Below the pieces are notes generated by a model, which saw only the letters and a list, made by a program, of their open reading frames with translations, did no database searches and had not been told where the DNA came from. A stretch of DNA of 15,280 nt from Marine group II euryarchaeote REDSEA-S43_B8 (GTDB taxonomy: Archaea; Thermoplasmatota; Poseidoniia; Poseidoniales; Thalassarchaeaceae): positions 1 to 15,280 of the forward strand of contig LUSA01000054.1 of the NCBI GenBank assembly GCA_001629235.1, in the 5' to 3' direction. Shown here piece by piece: positions 7,328-13,562 of this stretch. Positions within the stretch are counted from its first letter, which is position 1. Each line of letters opens with the position of its first letter. The translations under genes and the position numbers were made by a program.

Positions 7328-8122
7328 ATGAAAGCCGAGGATGCCTGGGGGGCTAGATGGGTCAACTGCGCTCATCCTCTTTCTCACCAATTCATGTCAA
7401 TAGCCTGTGAGAAGGAATCTTTGGTCGTGTTAGCAGCGGACATGCCTACCGTAGAAGAAATTGTCCAGATTGTAGAAGACGTTGGCGATCATATTTGCGC
7501 TCTAAAGACCCATGTAGACATGGTTGAGGATTTCAATTTGGAAGACTGGGGGGCTGTTGTTGATGCTGCACGTTCCAAGGGGATGTTATTGTTTGAAGAT
7601 AGGAAATTCGCTGATATCGGAAGGGTTGCTAAGACCCAGATGGGAGGGCTATACGATATCCGCGTATGGTCTGACTTGGTGACGTCGCACAGTGTCAGTG
7701 GTCCCGATGTAGTAGATGGTATCGCTGAAGCATGGGATGAGGTGGAAAGAGTAGGGGGGGTCTTGCTTCTAGCTCAGATGTCTAGCTCTGGGAATCTACT
7801 CGAAGACTCGTACACTGACAAGACTCTGGAAATGGGTACGGCCTCACCGCATGTTATCGGCTACATAGGGAACGGGAGTAATCCGTCCGAATTGGGGGAT
7901 TTGAGGGGCAAGGTAGGAGAGGGGAAGATGATTTGGACTCCGGGAGTTAACCTTAGCTCGCAAGAGGGTGTGCTGGGACAGAGGTATGGAAATCCATCAG
8001 AGGCAGTCAGAGCGGGTTCAGATGCGATAATTGTGGGTTCTGGAATACACGGAGCCATGGACCCAGTGGCTGCAGCGAGAGAATATGCATCGGCCTCTTG
8101 GGTTGCCCTTCTGGAGAGGTAG
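7328..8122 (+). CDS. pyrF: Orotidine 5'-phosphate decarboxylase, eukaryote-type
   Basis: Decarboxylates OMP to UMP, the last step of de novo UMP synthesis. The 264-residue protein has the eukaryal form of the active site: LVVLAADMPT (Asp38), CALKTHVDMVEDF (Lys60) and LLFEDRKFADIGRVAKTQ, with the catalytic Asp91-Lys93-Asp96 array. Further matches to the yeast/UMPS type are WSDLVTSHSVSGPDVVDGI, LLLAQMSSSGNLL, IWTPGVNLSSQEGVLGQRYG and AIIVGSGIHG. Typical archaeal OMPDC is shorter, about 210-230 residues, and carries a DxKxxD motif of the DLKVADIP type. Start ATG 7328 keeps the N-terminal helix region (RWVNCAHPLSHQFM) that aligns with the eukaryotic proteins; a TTG directly before it at 7325 is unlikely. 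Followed after one base by a small membrane-protein gene. Confidence 0.93.
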   Translation: MKAEDAWGARWVNCAHPLSHQFMSIACEKESLVVLAADMPTVEEIVQIVEDVGDHICALKTHVDMVEDFNLEDWGAVVDAARSKGMLLFEDRKFADIGRVAKTQMGGLYDIRVWSDLVTSHSVSGPDVVDGIAEAWDEVERVGGVLLLAQMSSSGNLLEDSYTDKTLEMGTASPHVIGYIGNGSNPSELGDLRGKVGEGKMIWTPGVNLSSQEGVLGQRYGNPSEAVRAGSDAIIVGSGIHGAMDPVAAAREYASASWVALLER

Positions 8123-8123
8123 A

Positions 8124-8363
8124 ATGGACTATGCGGTCATCGCGGCCTGGGGCTGCAATACAATCGTCATTCTGGGAGTGGGATCTTACATCGTCTTTGA
8201 GATACTGAAGAGGTGGAGGGTTGGACTGAGGCTGTCTGCTCTGGATGAGAGCCTCCTAAACGATGAAGTGGTGACAGTGGAAATGGTCACAGATGCTCCT
8301 CAAGGTAGTAGTTTTGTTGCTGGCGCAGTAGCTGAGTTCGTAGAAGACCGTCGGGAATACTAG
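8124..8363 (+). CDS. Small single-helix membrane protein, 79 residues, unknown
   Basis: I do not recognise the family. ATG 8124 follows the pyrF stop by one base and has GGAGAGG a few bases upstream, inside the end of pyrF, so it is probably coupled to pyrF. The protein has one hydrophobic helix at about residues 3-25 (reading YAVIAAWGCNTIVILGVGSY), then a basic KRWR stretch and an acidic, soluble tail ending FVEDRREY. By the positive-inside rule the tail should be cytoplasmic. Its stop overlaps the stop of the convergent receiver-domain gene within a shared CTAG. The longer open frame back to 8031 overlaps pyrF and is not used. Confidence 0.7.
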   Translation: MDYAVIAAWGCNTIVILGVGSYIVFEILKRWRVGLRLSALDESLLNDEVVTVEMVTDAPQGSSFVAGAVAEFVEDRREY

Positions 8364-9007
8364 ATTTCTACTAGACCGAGGTAAAACGTGACTGCCAATC
8401 CAGCCAGTATGGACATGGTGATTATTGCTAGAGTCAGAACCTTCCTACTCTTCCTCTTGGGCACTGGTGGTTCGGGTAGTGGTGGTAACTCATTGGGAGG
8501 GGACACGGGCGTCTCAGCGCTGTCGGCGATCATTGATATTGGAGGCAGAGGGGGTTGTTCTTCCTCTTCGATATCGGGATAGAGTTCGTCAAGATCCTCT
8601 AGTCCGGGTGCGTCGGGAATAGGGCCGTTCATCATTACCCATTTCTGATCGACGTCGCTCCTGGTAAGAGGCGTGACTAGGACGGTTACGGCACCTGCGG
8701 AATATGCTGCATCGTTGGCTTTGGCCAGTCGTGACTTGCTGACAACGAATATCACTCTTGCCTGGGGGTCGCTCTCACGGATCTCCAGCGCCGCGACGTG
8801 TCCATCCATGGTCGGTAGGTTGAGGCCCATGAAAACCATGTCTGGCTTAATCCTGACATACTCGTCTACAGCCATGTCCCCATCATCGCAAATCTCGGAT
8901 TTCCAACCCCTCTGGCTCATTATCGATCTTAGTCTGCTCGCTGTGATTCGGTTCTCGTGAACGATGAGGGCTGTGGGCTTCGACTCAGTCTCCATCAGAG
9001 TGGTCAC
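8360..9007 (-). CDS. Degenerate response-regulator receiver domain with C-terminal membrane anchor
   Basis: The N-terminal 120 residues have the CheY-like fold pattern: TALIVHENRITASRLRSIM, PDMVFMGLNLPTMDGHVAAL, ARVIFVVSKS and GAVTVLVTPLT. The key residues are lost. The acidic pair is His17-Glu18, the phospho-acceptor Asp is Gly61, and the conserved Lys before Pro is Thr112; only a Ser at the Thr/Ser position (Ser90) remains. It should not be phosphorylated by the usual route. Residues about 135-183 are an acidic then Pro-rich linker (EEEEQPPLPP and similar), followed by KRKSRK and one hydrophobic helix at 189-211, so it is a tail-anchored protein with its receiver in the cytoplasm. GTG 9007 is the first start; ATG 8995 (METESKPTALIV) is equally good. 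It lies 35 nt downstream of ftsY on the same strand. Confidence 0.8.
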   Translation of the reverse strand: MTTLMETESKPTALIVHENRITASRLRSIMSQRGWKSEICDDGDMAVDEYVRIKPDMVFMGLNLPTMDGHVAALEIRESDPQARVIFVVSKSRLAKANDAAYSAGAVTVLVTPLTRSDVDQKWVMMNGPIPDAPGLEDLDELYPDIEEEEQPPLPPISMIADSAETPVSPPNELPPLPEPPVPKRKSRKVLTLAIITMSILAGLAVTFYLGLVEI

Positions 9008-9042
9008 AGGGGTTTCGACTCAATAAGGAGGTGGTCGATGGC

Positions 9043-10311
9043 TCACGAAATAAGTTGGTCTACTAGCCAGTTTGGATCGAACGGCTCCAGATCGTCATAT
9101 CCCTGGCCTGTTCCGATCAGAATAATCGGCCTGCCAGTCGCATGGGATATCGAGAGGGCGGCGCCCCCTCTTGCATCGGTGTCCAGTTTGCAAAGTGCTG
9201 CTCCGTCGAAGGACAGTCTTCTCTGGAACTCTATCGCCTGGGTTACAGCGTCGTTGCCTGCAAGTGCATCTGCCACGAATATCACTAGGTGGGGTTTTGT
9301 CACTCTGTGGACCTTCTGAAGCTCTTCCATCAGATTTGCCTTGTTCTGCATTCTACCGGATGTGTCGATGATGACTACCTCGTCTCCCTTGGCCCTAGCG
9401 CTCTCAATCGCATCCCTAGCAACCGCTGCCGAATCACCCCCCCTCTGGCTCTTGATGCATCTTACGCCCAGGCGATCGGCATGCGCGGCCAGTTGGTCTA
9501 TTGCACCCGCTCGGAATGTGTCCGCAGCGGCAAGAACTACGTCGAACCCTTGGTCGTCCAGCCTCTTAGCGATCTTCGCTGAGGTCGTGGTCTTGCCTGT
9601 TCCATTGACCCCCACCATCATGATTACTACGGGCGAGTCGGATGAGACTAGGTCTCTGATGGTCTTGTCGAAGTCCCAATATCCGGTTCTGAGGAGAGAG
9701 AGGAGAGCGCCTTTGAGTGCCCTTTCCACTACCTCGTCCAACAGGGCACCACGACCCACTCGAGATCCAATGAGGTGCCCACGGAGACTGTCAATCAGCT
9801 GAGAAGATGCCTCGTGGCCCATATCCGATGAGAGTAGTTCATCCTCTAGATCCTCCAGAATCGAGTCCAATACGGCCCCTCCGCTAATCACCATCCCCCC
9901 TTTGTTTGTCTCGTGCTCTGAAATGTCTATTTCGAACTTAACATCCGATTGGATTAACCTCCTCCCGGTGGTTGAATCCATTGCATCGCTTTCTCTTGGA
10001 GGTTGTATGGGTCTTTCTGCAGTCCTTAGAGCCTGATCTCTTGCTGCGAGTTTCCTCTCCCTGGAACTACTTGGTTTTTGGAACGGGTCTTCGACTTCAT
10101 CTTCAAACTCGTCCCATTCACTTTTTGGTTCGGTTTTCGAGTTTCCTTCCGTTCCTGGGTCCTCATGTTTCCTGGTTTTCCTTAAGTCCTCTTCCAGTGA
10201 TTCTCGCCTTTGTAGCGCTTGCTCTGCTTCTGCGGATCCATCCTCGACAGTGATTCCGAAGTCCTCATCGGCTTGCTTAATCTTCTTTCGGAATCGATCG
10301 AAGAGCCCCAT
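9043..10311 (-). CDS. ftsY: Signal recognition particle receptor FtsY
   Basis: SRP-type GTPase that docks SRP54-ribosome complexes at the membrane. 422 residues. Residues 1-135 form a highly charged, low-complexity A domain beginning MGLFDRFRKKIKQAD, whose basic amphipathic start likely binds membrane. The N domain spans about 140-225 and the G domain follows: VGVNGTGKTTTSAKIAKR (P-loop 234-243), AAADTFRAGAIDQL, IIDTSGRMQNK, CKLDTDARGGAALSI and the FtsY closing signature GTGQGYDDLEPFDP. ATG 10311 is preceded by GAGGA that overlaps the prefoldin stop, so translation is probably coupled. pfdA-ftsY adjacency is common in archaea. A receiver-like membrane protein follows. Nothing looks broken. 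Confidence 0.97.
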   Translation of the reverse strand: MGLFDRFRKKIKQADEDFGITVEDGSAEAEQALQRRESLEEDLRKTRKHEDPGTEGNSKTEPKSEWDEFEDEVEDPFQKPSSSRERKLAARDQALRTAERPIQPPRESDAMDSTTGRRLIQSDVKFEIDISEHETNKGGMVISGGAVLDSILEDLEDELLSSDMGHEASSQLIDSLRGHLIGSRVGRGALLDEVVERALKGALLSLLRTGYWDFDKTIRDLVSSDSPVVIMMVGVNGTGKTTTSAKIAKRLDDQGFDVVLAAADTFRAGAIDQLAAHADRLGVRCIKSQRGGDSAAVARDAIESARAKGDEVVIIDTSGRMQNKANLMEELQKVHRVTKPHLVIFVADALAGNDAVTQAIEFQRRLSFDGAALCKLDTDARGGAALSISHATGRPIILIGTGQGYDDLEPFDPNWLVDQLIS

Positions 10312-10320
10312 TTTCAGTCC

Positions 10321-10842
10321 TCAGTCATCTAGGGTTAGCTCGGTTCCCCTCTTCCTTCTAGGCTTCCGCTTGGTAGGGGCATCTGTTGATTGCTGTTTTT
10401 CGCTCGGAGTTTCTTCAGAAGGAGGTTTTGCTGCCTCCACGGCGTCATTGAACTTGGTAGCCAATTCTACAACGTGTTTTTCGAGTTCTTCGTATTCCTT
10501 TCTCAATGAATCCATGATATCATTCAGTTCCTCATTTCTCTTGCTAAGAATCTGAGCGGCTTCCTCTCTGGTTTTCTCGGCCTGAATCCTGCTACCAATA
10601 TCAATGACTGCTCCTCCATCGGGAGGGATATCAGCGACGAGTTGAACTCCTGCCCCTAGAGGAATCATGGCCCCATTGGCTCCATCTTCTGATATCGACA
10701 GGAGGGCTGCCAGTGCATGCTCCTGTTCCAGCTTTATTCCTTCGAGATTCCGAACCTGTTGCTCTAGGGCTTGGAGCCTTTCCCGGTTAACCTCAACCAA
10801 TTGGGCAATCCTCTGAAGCTCAGTCCTGTCTGGCTCCGTCAT
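10321..10842 (-). CDS. pfdA: Prefoldin alpha subunit
   Basis: Alpha subunit of the hexameric prefoldin chaperone, which passes unfolded proteins to the thermosome. It has the expected coiled coil at about residues 5-50, then the beta-hairpin region AMIPLGAGVQLVADIPPDGG and DIGSRIQAEKTREEA, and a second coiled coil to about 135. The last 37 or so residues (AKPPSEETPSEKQQ onward, ending KRKPRRKRGTELTLDD) are a polar, then strongly basic tail beyond the usual 140-residue length. ATG 10842 begins MTEPDRTELQRIAQLV; no good Shine-Dalgarno. The stop is 9 nt before ftsY. A 77-nt gap separates it from the upstream APS kinase fusion; I see no convincing TATA box there. Confidence 0.92.
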   Translation of the reverse strand: MTEPDRTELQRIAQLVEVNRERLQALEQQVRNLEGIKLEQEHALAALLSISEDGANGAMIPLGAGVQLVADIPPDGGAVIDIGSRIQAEKTREEAAQILSKRNEELNDIMDSLRKEYEELEKHVVELATKFNDAVEAAKPPSEETPSEKQQSTDAPTKRKPRRKRGTELTLDD

Positions 10843-10919
10843 GTTCTACGGGATGCAAGGAGTGCAATGAATGCGTCGCCATGATTTTGCATTATCAATT
10901 TGAGATTTCGGATTAGGCC

Positions 10920-11804
10920 CTATTCTCCGTCCCAGATTCCTTCTGCAATCATGAAGTCCATCACCCTCTCCGAGACGTTGGCTCTGTTGCCCCCTCTCAC
11001 TCCAGTGGCAGAGACCTCGAACACCTCTGCTGGAATATCCTTCGCCTCCCTTACATCGTATCCCACTTTGCGACCATATGAAACGGCCTCGATATCTGGC
11101 ATTATCCATGCCTCTACGTCCTCATCTGCGTATCTGTGCTCAATCATTCGCTTGCGAAGGAGAGCGGAGTACGGGTCCTTCTCGGATACTGGCGTGTCCC
11201 TAATGCCAACTACTACCTTCTTGCCTAGGTCTAGTTCCTGTTGAATCAGCCATTCGTGGCCTACATGCAATGGTTGCCAGCGCCCTGGGAGCAACACGAC
11301 CTTATTTTTCTCGAAGAGGTGGGATAGTTGGTCCACCATATCATCCACCGTGTGACCGTCTTCCCCGCTAGAATCGAGTGTGAAGTGGGCGCACTTGGGT
11401 TCATCGAATGGATCCGAAATACCAGTGAAATTGGATATCTCCCCCGATCTAGCCTTGGCGTACAGTCCCTTCACATCTCTTTGCTCGCAGACCTCAAGAG
11501 TGGTAGAGACATGGACCATGACTGAGTTTTCTGGAAGAATGTCCAGTATCTTCTCTCTTACGCTCTCGTAAGGCGTGATGAACGAGCATATCACCGGTGT
11601 GTGCTTGGACAACAGAGTTGCCATCTTTGCAATACCAAGGAGATGTCTTTCCCTTCCCTCTCTAGAGAAGTCTTGGTTTGAGAAGAAGTCTCTGATGGTG
11701 TCCCCGTCCAGAAGTTCGGCCCCATACCTCTCGCAAGCAGCTTCGGCTATGGTTGTCTTTCCGGCCCCTGAAAGTCCAATTAGCCATACTACCTTGTTGC
11801 CCAC
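10920..11804 (-). CDS. cysC: Adenylylsulfate kinase fused to HxGH-type nucleotidyltransferase
   Basis: Residues 1-165 are APS kinase, which makes PAPS from adenylyl sulfate and ATP: Walker A GLSGAGKTT (10-18), LDGDTIRDFF (32-41), CSFITPYESVRE (73-84) and CEQRDVKGLYAKARSGEI continuing to NFTGISDPFDEP (106-136). Residues 168-294 are a separate nucleotidyltransferase of the HIGH superfamily, with VVLLPGRWQPLHVGHEWLI (HVGH, 180-183) and a closing VSATGVRGG (264-272) like the ISGTxxR of NMN/pantetheine-phosphate adenylyltransferases. The C-terminal substrate is unknown; at about 125 residues it is far smaller than ATP sulfurylase, although that enzyme also uses an HxGH-type site. Start GTG 11804 is the first in-frame start after the TGA near 11838; no clear Shine-Dalgarno. 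It lies 37 nt after the cysQ stop, which supports a PAPS/PAP role. Confidence 0.88.
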   Translation of the reverse strand: MGNKVVWLIGLSGAGKTTIAEAACERYGAELLDGDTIRDFFSNQDFSREGRERHLLGIAKMATLLSKHTPVICSFITPYESVREKILDILPENSVMVHVSTTLEVCEQRDVKGLYAKARSGEISNFTGISDPFDEPKCAHFTLDSSGEDGHTVDDMVDQLSHLFEKNKVVLLPGRWQPLHVGHEWLIQQELDLGKKVVVGIRDTPVSEKDPYSALLRKRMIEHRYADEDVEAWIMPDIEAVSYGRKVGYDVREAKDIPAEVFEVSATGVRGGNRANVSERVMDFMIAEGIWDGE

Positions 11805-11841
11805 GATGGAACCCCGTGGCGCGGCGACTCGCGTTGGTCAT

Positions 11842-12642
11842 TTAATCCTGATTCTGCGCCCAAATATCGTTCCACTTGGTGCTGCATGCGACCAAGAAGT
11901 ATGGATTCAGCACTTCATCGACTAAATCATACACCAAGGGTTCGCACTGAGGGGATAGGACGAACCCCCCTGCTGCTTCCACAACAGCATGGGCTGCGGC
12001 GATGTCCCAGCACGATGTTGGGCCGAATCGAGGATACAGGTCCGCGGAGCCTTCTGCAACGACGCATGCCTTGAGGGATGAGCCCATTCTCACAAGTTCG
12101 TGTTCTCCTATTTCCTTCGCGAATTTCTCATCCCTTTCTGCTCGGTGGCTTCCACTTGCTACGAGCCGTGTTTGGGTGTTTGTCTGTTTATTTACCGAGA
12201 TTTCTGAGGTTTCTACGTCGGTAATCCTGGTTGCTGGAACATCAACCCCTCCGAACCAAGTCGTTCTATTCACAGGGGCGTGAACTACTCCGAAAATCGG
12301 CTTCCACTTGGGACCCATCCTCTTCATCAGAGCGATGTTAACAGTGAACATCCCATTTCTCTTGATGAACTCCTTGGTTCCATCAAGAGGATCTACGAGC
12401 CATGCAAATTCACTTTTTTTGGGGTCTCCTACCCTTCCCTCTTCGGAGACCACGGGAACTTCTGGATAGATGGTGGCCAGGCCTCTAATGATGGTCTTGT
12501 GCGCGGCTATGTCTGCTTTGGTGAGCGGAGAGTCGTCGTCCTTAGACTGCACCTCGATCTGACCCGATGAGTCGTAGATGTCCATTATTGACAGTCCGGC
12601 CTCGATGGCGATTCCTACGATTTCAAGGTGATCGAATTGCAT
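11842..12642 (-). CDS. cysQ: 3'(2'),5'-bisphosphate nucleotidase, CysQ/inositol-monophosphatase family
   Basis: Mg-dependent, Li-sensitive phosphatase family; CysQ members hydrolyse PAP (and PAPS), clearing the by-product of sulfotransfer or PAPS reduction. 266 residues. The metal-site motifs appear in order: PVVSEEG (64-69), WLVDPLDGTKEF (81-92, DPLDGT at 84-89) and the C-terminal CWDIAAAHAVVEAAGG (211-226). The DPLDGTKEFIKRNGMFTVNI stretch favours CysQ over plain inositol monophosphatase. I chose ATG 12642 rather than the longer frame to 12708 because it has a GGAGG site 5 nt upstream and the longer frame overlaps the preceding gene. Next on the strand is the APS kinase fusion, whose product's turnover creates the likely substrate of this enzyme. 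Confidence 0.92.
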   Translation of the reverse strand: MQFDHLEIVGIAIEAGLSIMDIYDSSGQIEVQSKDDDSPLTKADIAAHKTIIRGLATIYPEVPVVSEEGRVGDPKKSEFAWLVDPLDGTKEFIKRNGMFTVNIALMKRMGPKWKPIFGVVHAPVNRTTWFGGVDVPATRITDVETSEISVNKQTNTQTRLVASGSHRAERDEKFAKEIGEHELVRMGSSLKACVVAEGSADLYPRFGPTSCWDIAAAHAVVEAAGGFVLSPQCEPLVYDLVDEVLNPYFLVACSTKWNDIWAQNQD

Positions 12643-12647
12643 AGGGC

Positions 12648-12652
12648 CCTCC
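12648..12652 (-). promoter_or_regulatory. Shine-Dalgarno that decides the cysQ start
   Basis: GGAGG on the minus strand directly follows the TAG of the upstream membrane-protein gene and lies 5 nt before ATG 12642. It favours the 266-residue CysQ over an N-terminally extended one. Confidence 0.65.
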
Positions 12653-13204
12653 CTAGAAGTCTTCGAGGCTGTCAGCTGATTCATCGAGGTCTTTCCTCGC
12701 TTCTTCACTCAAGTAGAAGAGGAACGGGTCCTCGTCTCCCATGATGTCCTTCCAAGAGGACATAGCCCTAGCCCAAATCTCCTCTCTCGAGTTCCAATCG
12801 AGCATCCTGTCTACAAACTTGCAGTACCTCTGAACCTCCTCGTCCTCCGGAGCAACTCTGCGAAGTATCTCATTTGTCTGTGCGATCACTATGCCCCAGG
12901 TTGGGTTCAGCTTGTATGTCGAGAATGGATTCCTCTCTTGGTTTACTGTGATGTGGTCTCTCCAAAGACCGAATGTCACGTCATATGAGAAGCCCGCAAT
13001 CAGTACAATACCAAGAACTAGGACGGCTATGGAAATCAGGCCGACGTATGTCATAGGGATGAATAGAAGGGTCTCATCCGAGTCAAATCTCCATGAAACA
13101 TAGGGCCACACCAGTAGAGTGATTGTTGCCGTCCAGAAGCCCAAACTGATCATTGCTTGGCTTTGCTGGATACGCCAATATTGCCGCATTGCCCACTTCT
13201 TCAT
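12653..13204 (-). CDS. Two-helix membrane protein, 183 residues, unknown
   Basis: No family recognised. Two hydrophobic segments are visible, at about residues 18-37 (AMISLGFWTATITLLVWPYV) and 52-74 (TYVGLISIAVLVLGIVLIAG), joined by a short acidic loop. The N-terminus is basic and Trp/Arg/Gln-rich (MKKWAMRQYWRIQQSQ). A cytoplasmic C-terminal half of about 105 residues follows, helical and acidic, ending DESADSLEDF. ATG 13204 has GGAGG 7 nt upstream, so the start is well supported. It is 10 nt upstream of cysQ with the cysQ Shine-Dalgarno beginning at its stop codon, which makes co-translation likely. A function in sulfur-metabolite transport or anchoring is conceivable from context only; two helices are few for a transporter. 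Confidence 0.75.
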   Translation of the reverse strand: MKKWAMRQYWRIQQSQAMISLGFWTATITLLVWPYVSWRFDSDETLLFIPMTYVGLISIAVLVLGIVLIAGFSYDVTFGLWRDHITVNQERNPFSTYKLNPTWGIVIAQTNEILRRVAPEDEEVQRYCKFVDRMLDWNSREEIWARAMSSWKDIMGDEDPFLFYLSEEARKDLDESADSLEDF

Positions 13205-13211
13205 ATTATCG

Positions 13212-13216
13212 CCTCC
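13212..13216 (-). promoter_or_regulatory. Strong Shine-Dalgarno of the two-helix membrane protein
   Basis: GGAGG lies 7 nt before ATG 13204 on the minus strand. It fixes that start and shows this gene is led, unlike LX just upstream, which has no visible site. Confidence 0.65.
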
Positions 13217-13310
13217 AGAGCGCCCCCTTTCACAATTGCCCAGTTAAGTACGGAGAAACTTACGAATGGCCTCTTACTCTTCCTCGGCCTTGGGTTGGGT
13301 TCTCCTGTAG

Positions 13311-13469
13311 TCAGAAGATGTTCCGAAGTGAGCGATCACCCTGTCTGCTTCCAAAGTTGGATAGCACTCGTTCCATAGCATCGTCCTTGTTTGCAGCTAC
13401 CACATCGACTGAGTATGGTTGATCCCTCTTCCCCGCTCTGAACGAGCCCGTCGCTCTGAATGCCTTCAT
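13311..13469 (-). CDS. rplX: Ribosomal protein LX / L20A (eL20), 3' end suspect
   Basis: Archaeal large-subunit protein LX, related to eukaryotic L18a. The 52-residue product begins MKAFRATGSFRAGKRDQPYS and continues VDVVAANKDDAMERVLSNFG, closely following the LX pattern. LX normally goes on with SRHxxKRxxIxI and a short acidic tail. Here the frame gives SRQGDRSLRNIF and stops at 13311. In another frame, RVIAHFGTSSDYRRTQPKAE and two more Glu to a TAA at 13274 repeats the RVxxxFG motif and looks like a genuine LX C-terminus, so the 3' end may be frameshifted or chimeric. Start ATG 13469 matches the family; the open frame to 13523 is too long. No Shine-Dalgarno is visible, but a TATA-like box lies 24-29 nt upstream, suggesting a leaderless mRNA. 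LX near pfdA-ftsY is a common archaeal grouping. Confidence 0.85.
   Translation of the reverse strand: MKAFRATGSFRAGKRDQPYSVDVVAANKDDAMERVLSNFGSRQGDRSLRNIF
13318..13367. repeat. Imperfect 22-bp direct repeat, 28-nt offset, at the 3' end of LX
   Basis: Positions 13318-13339 and 13346-13367 match at 13 of 22 bases by hand comparison. On the minus strand they encode RVIAHFGT and RVLSNFGS in different frames. The 28-nt offset is not a multiple of three. DNA identity is low, so the case rests on the protein similarity and on both copies matching the same LX motif. Confidence 0.4.
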
Positions 13470-13492
13470 GGCGCGGCCGAGATAGGGTCCCG

Positions 13493-13498
13493 ATTTAA
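13493..13498 (-). promoter_or_regulatory. Putative archaeal TATA box for LX
   Basis: TTAAAT on the minus strand lies 24-29 nt before the LX ATG, the spacing expected when the transcript starts at or near the start codon. LX has no Shine-Dalgarno, which fits a leaderless transcript. It falls in the 93-bp divergent region shared with the coiled-coil gene, for which I see no matching box. Confidence 0.4.
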
Positions 13499-13562
13499 CC
13501 GAAGCGGGTGAGTCGTTCCTCAAGGTTCAAGTGAGCGTGGGTTTGGTTAGTTCCGAGCCAGT

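Noticed and set aside
10846..11109. 87-residue minus-strand open frame
   Set aside because: It is an alternate frame of the APS kinase fusion, Arg/Gly/Ser-rich without motifs; no intact signal of a separate gene in the 77-nt gap.
11805..11841. ATG overlapping the cysQ stop (TAAATG) as the start of the APS kinase fusion
   Set aside because: It is out of frame with the kinase; the in-frame GTG at 11804 is the first usable start after an in-frame TGA.
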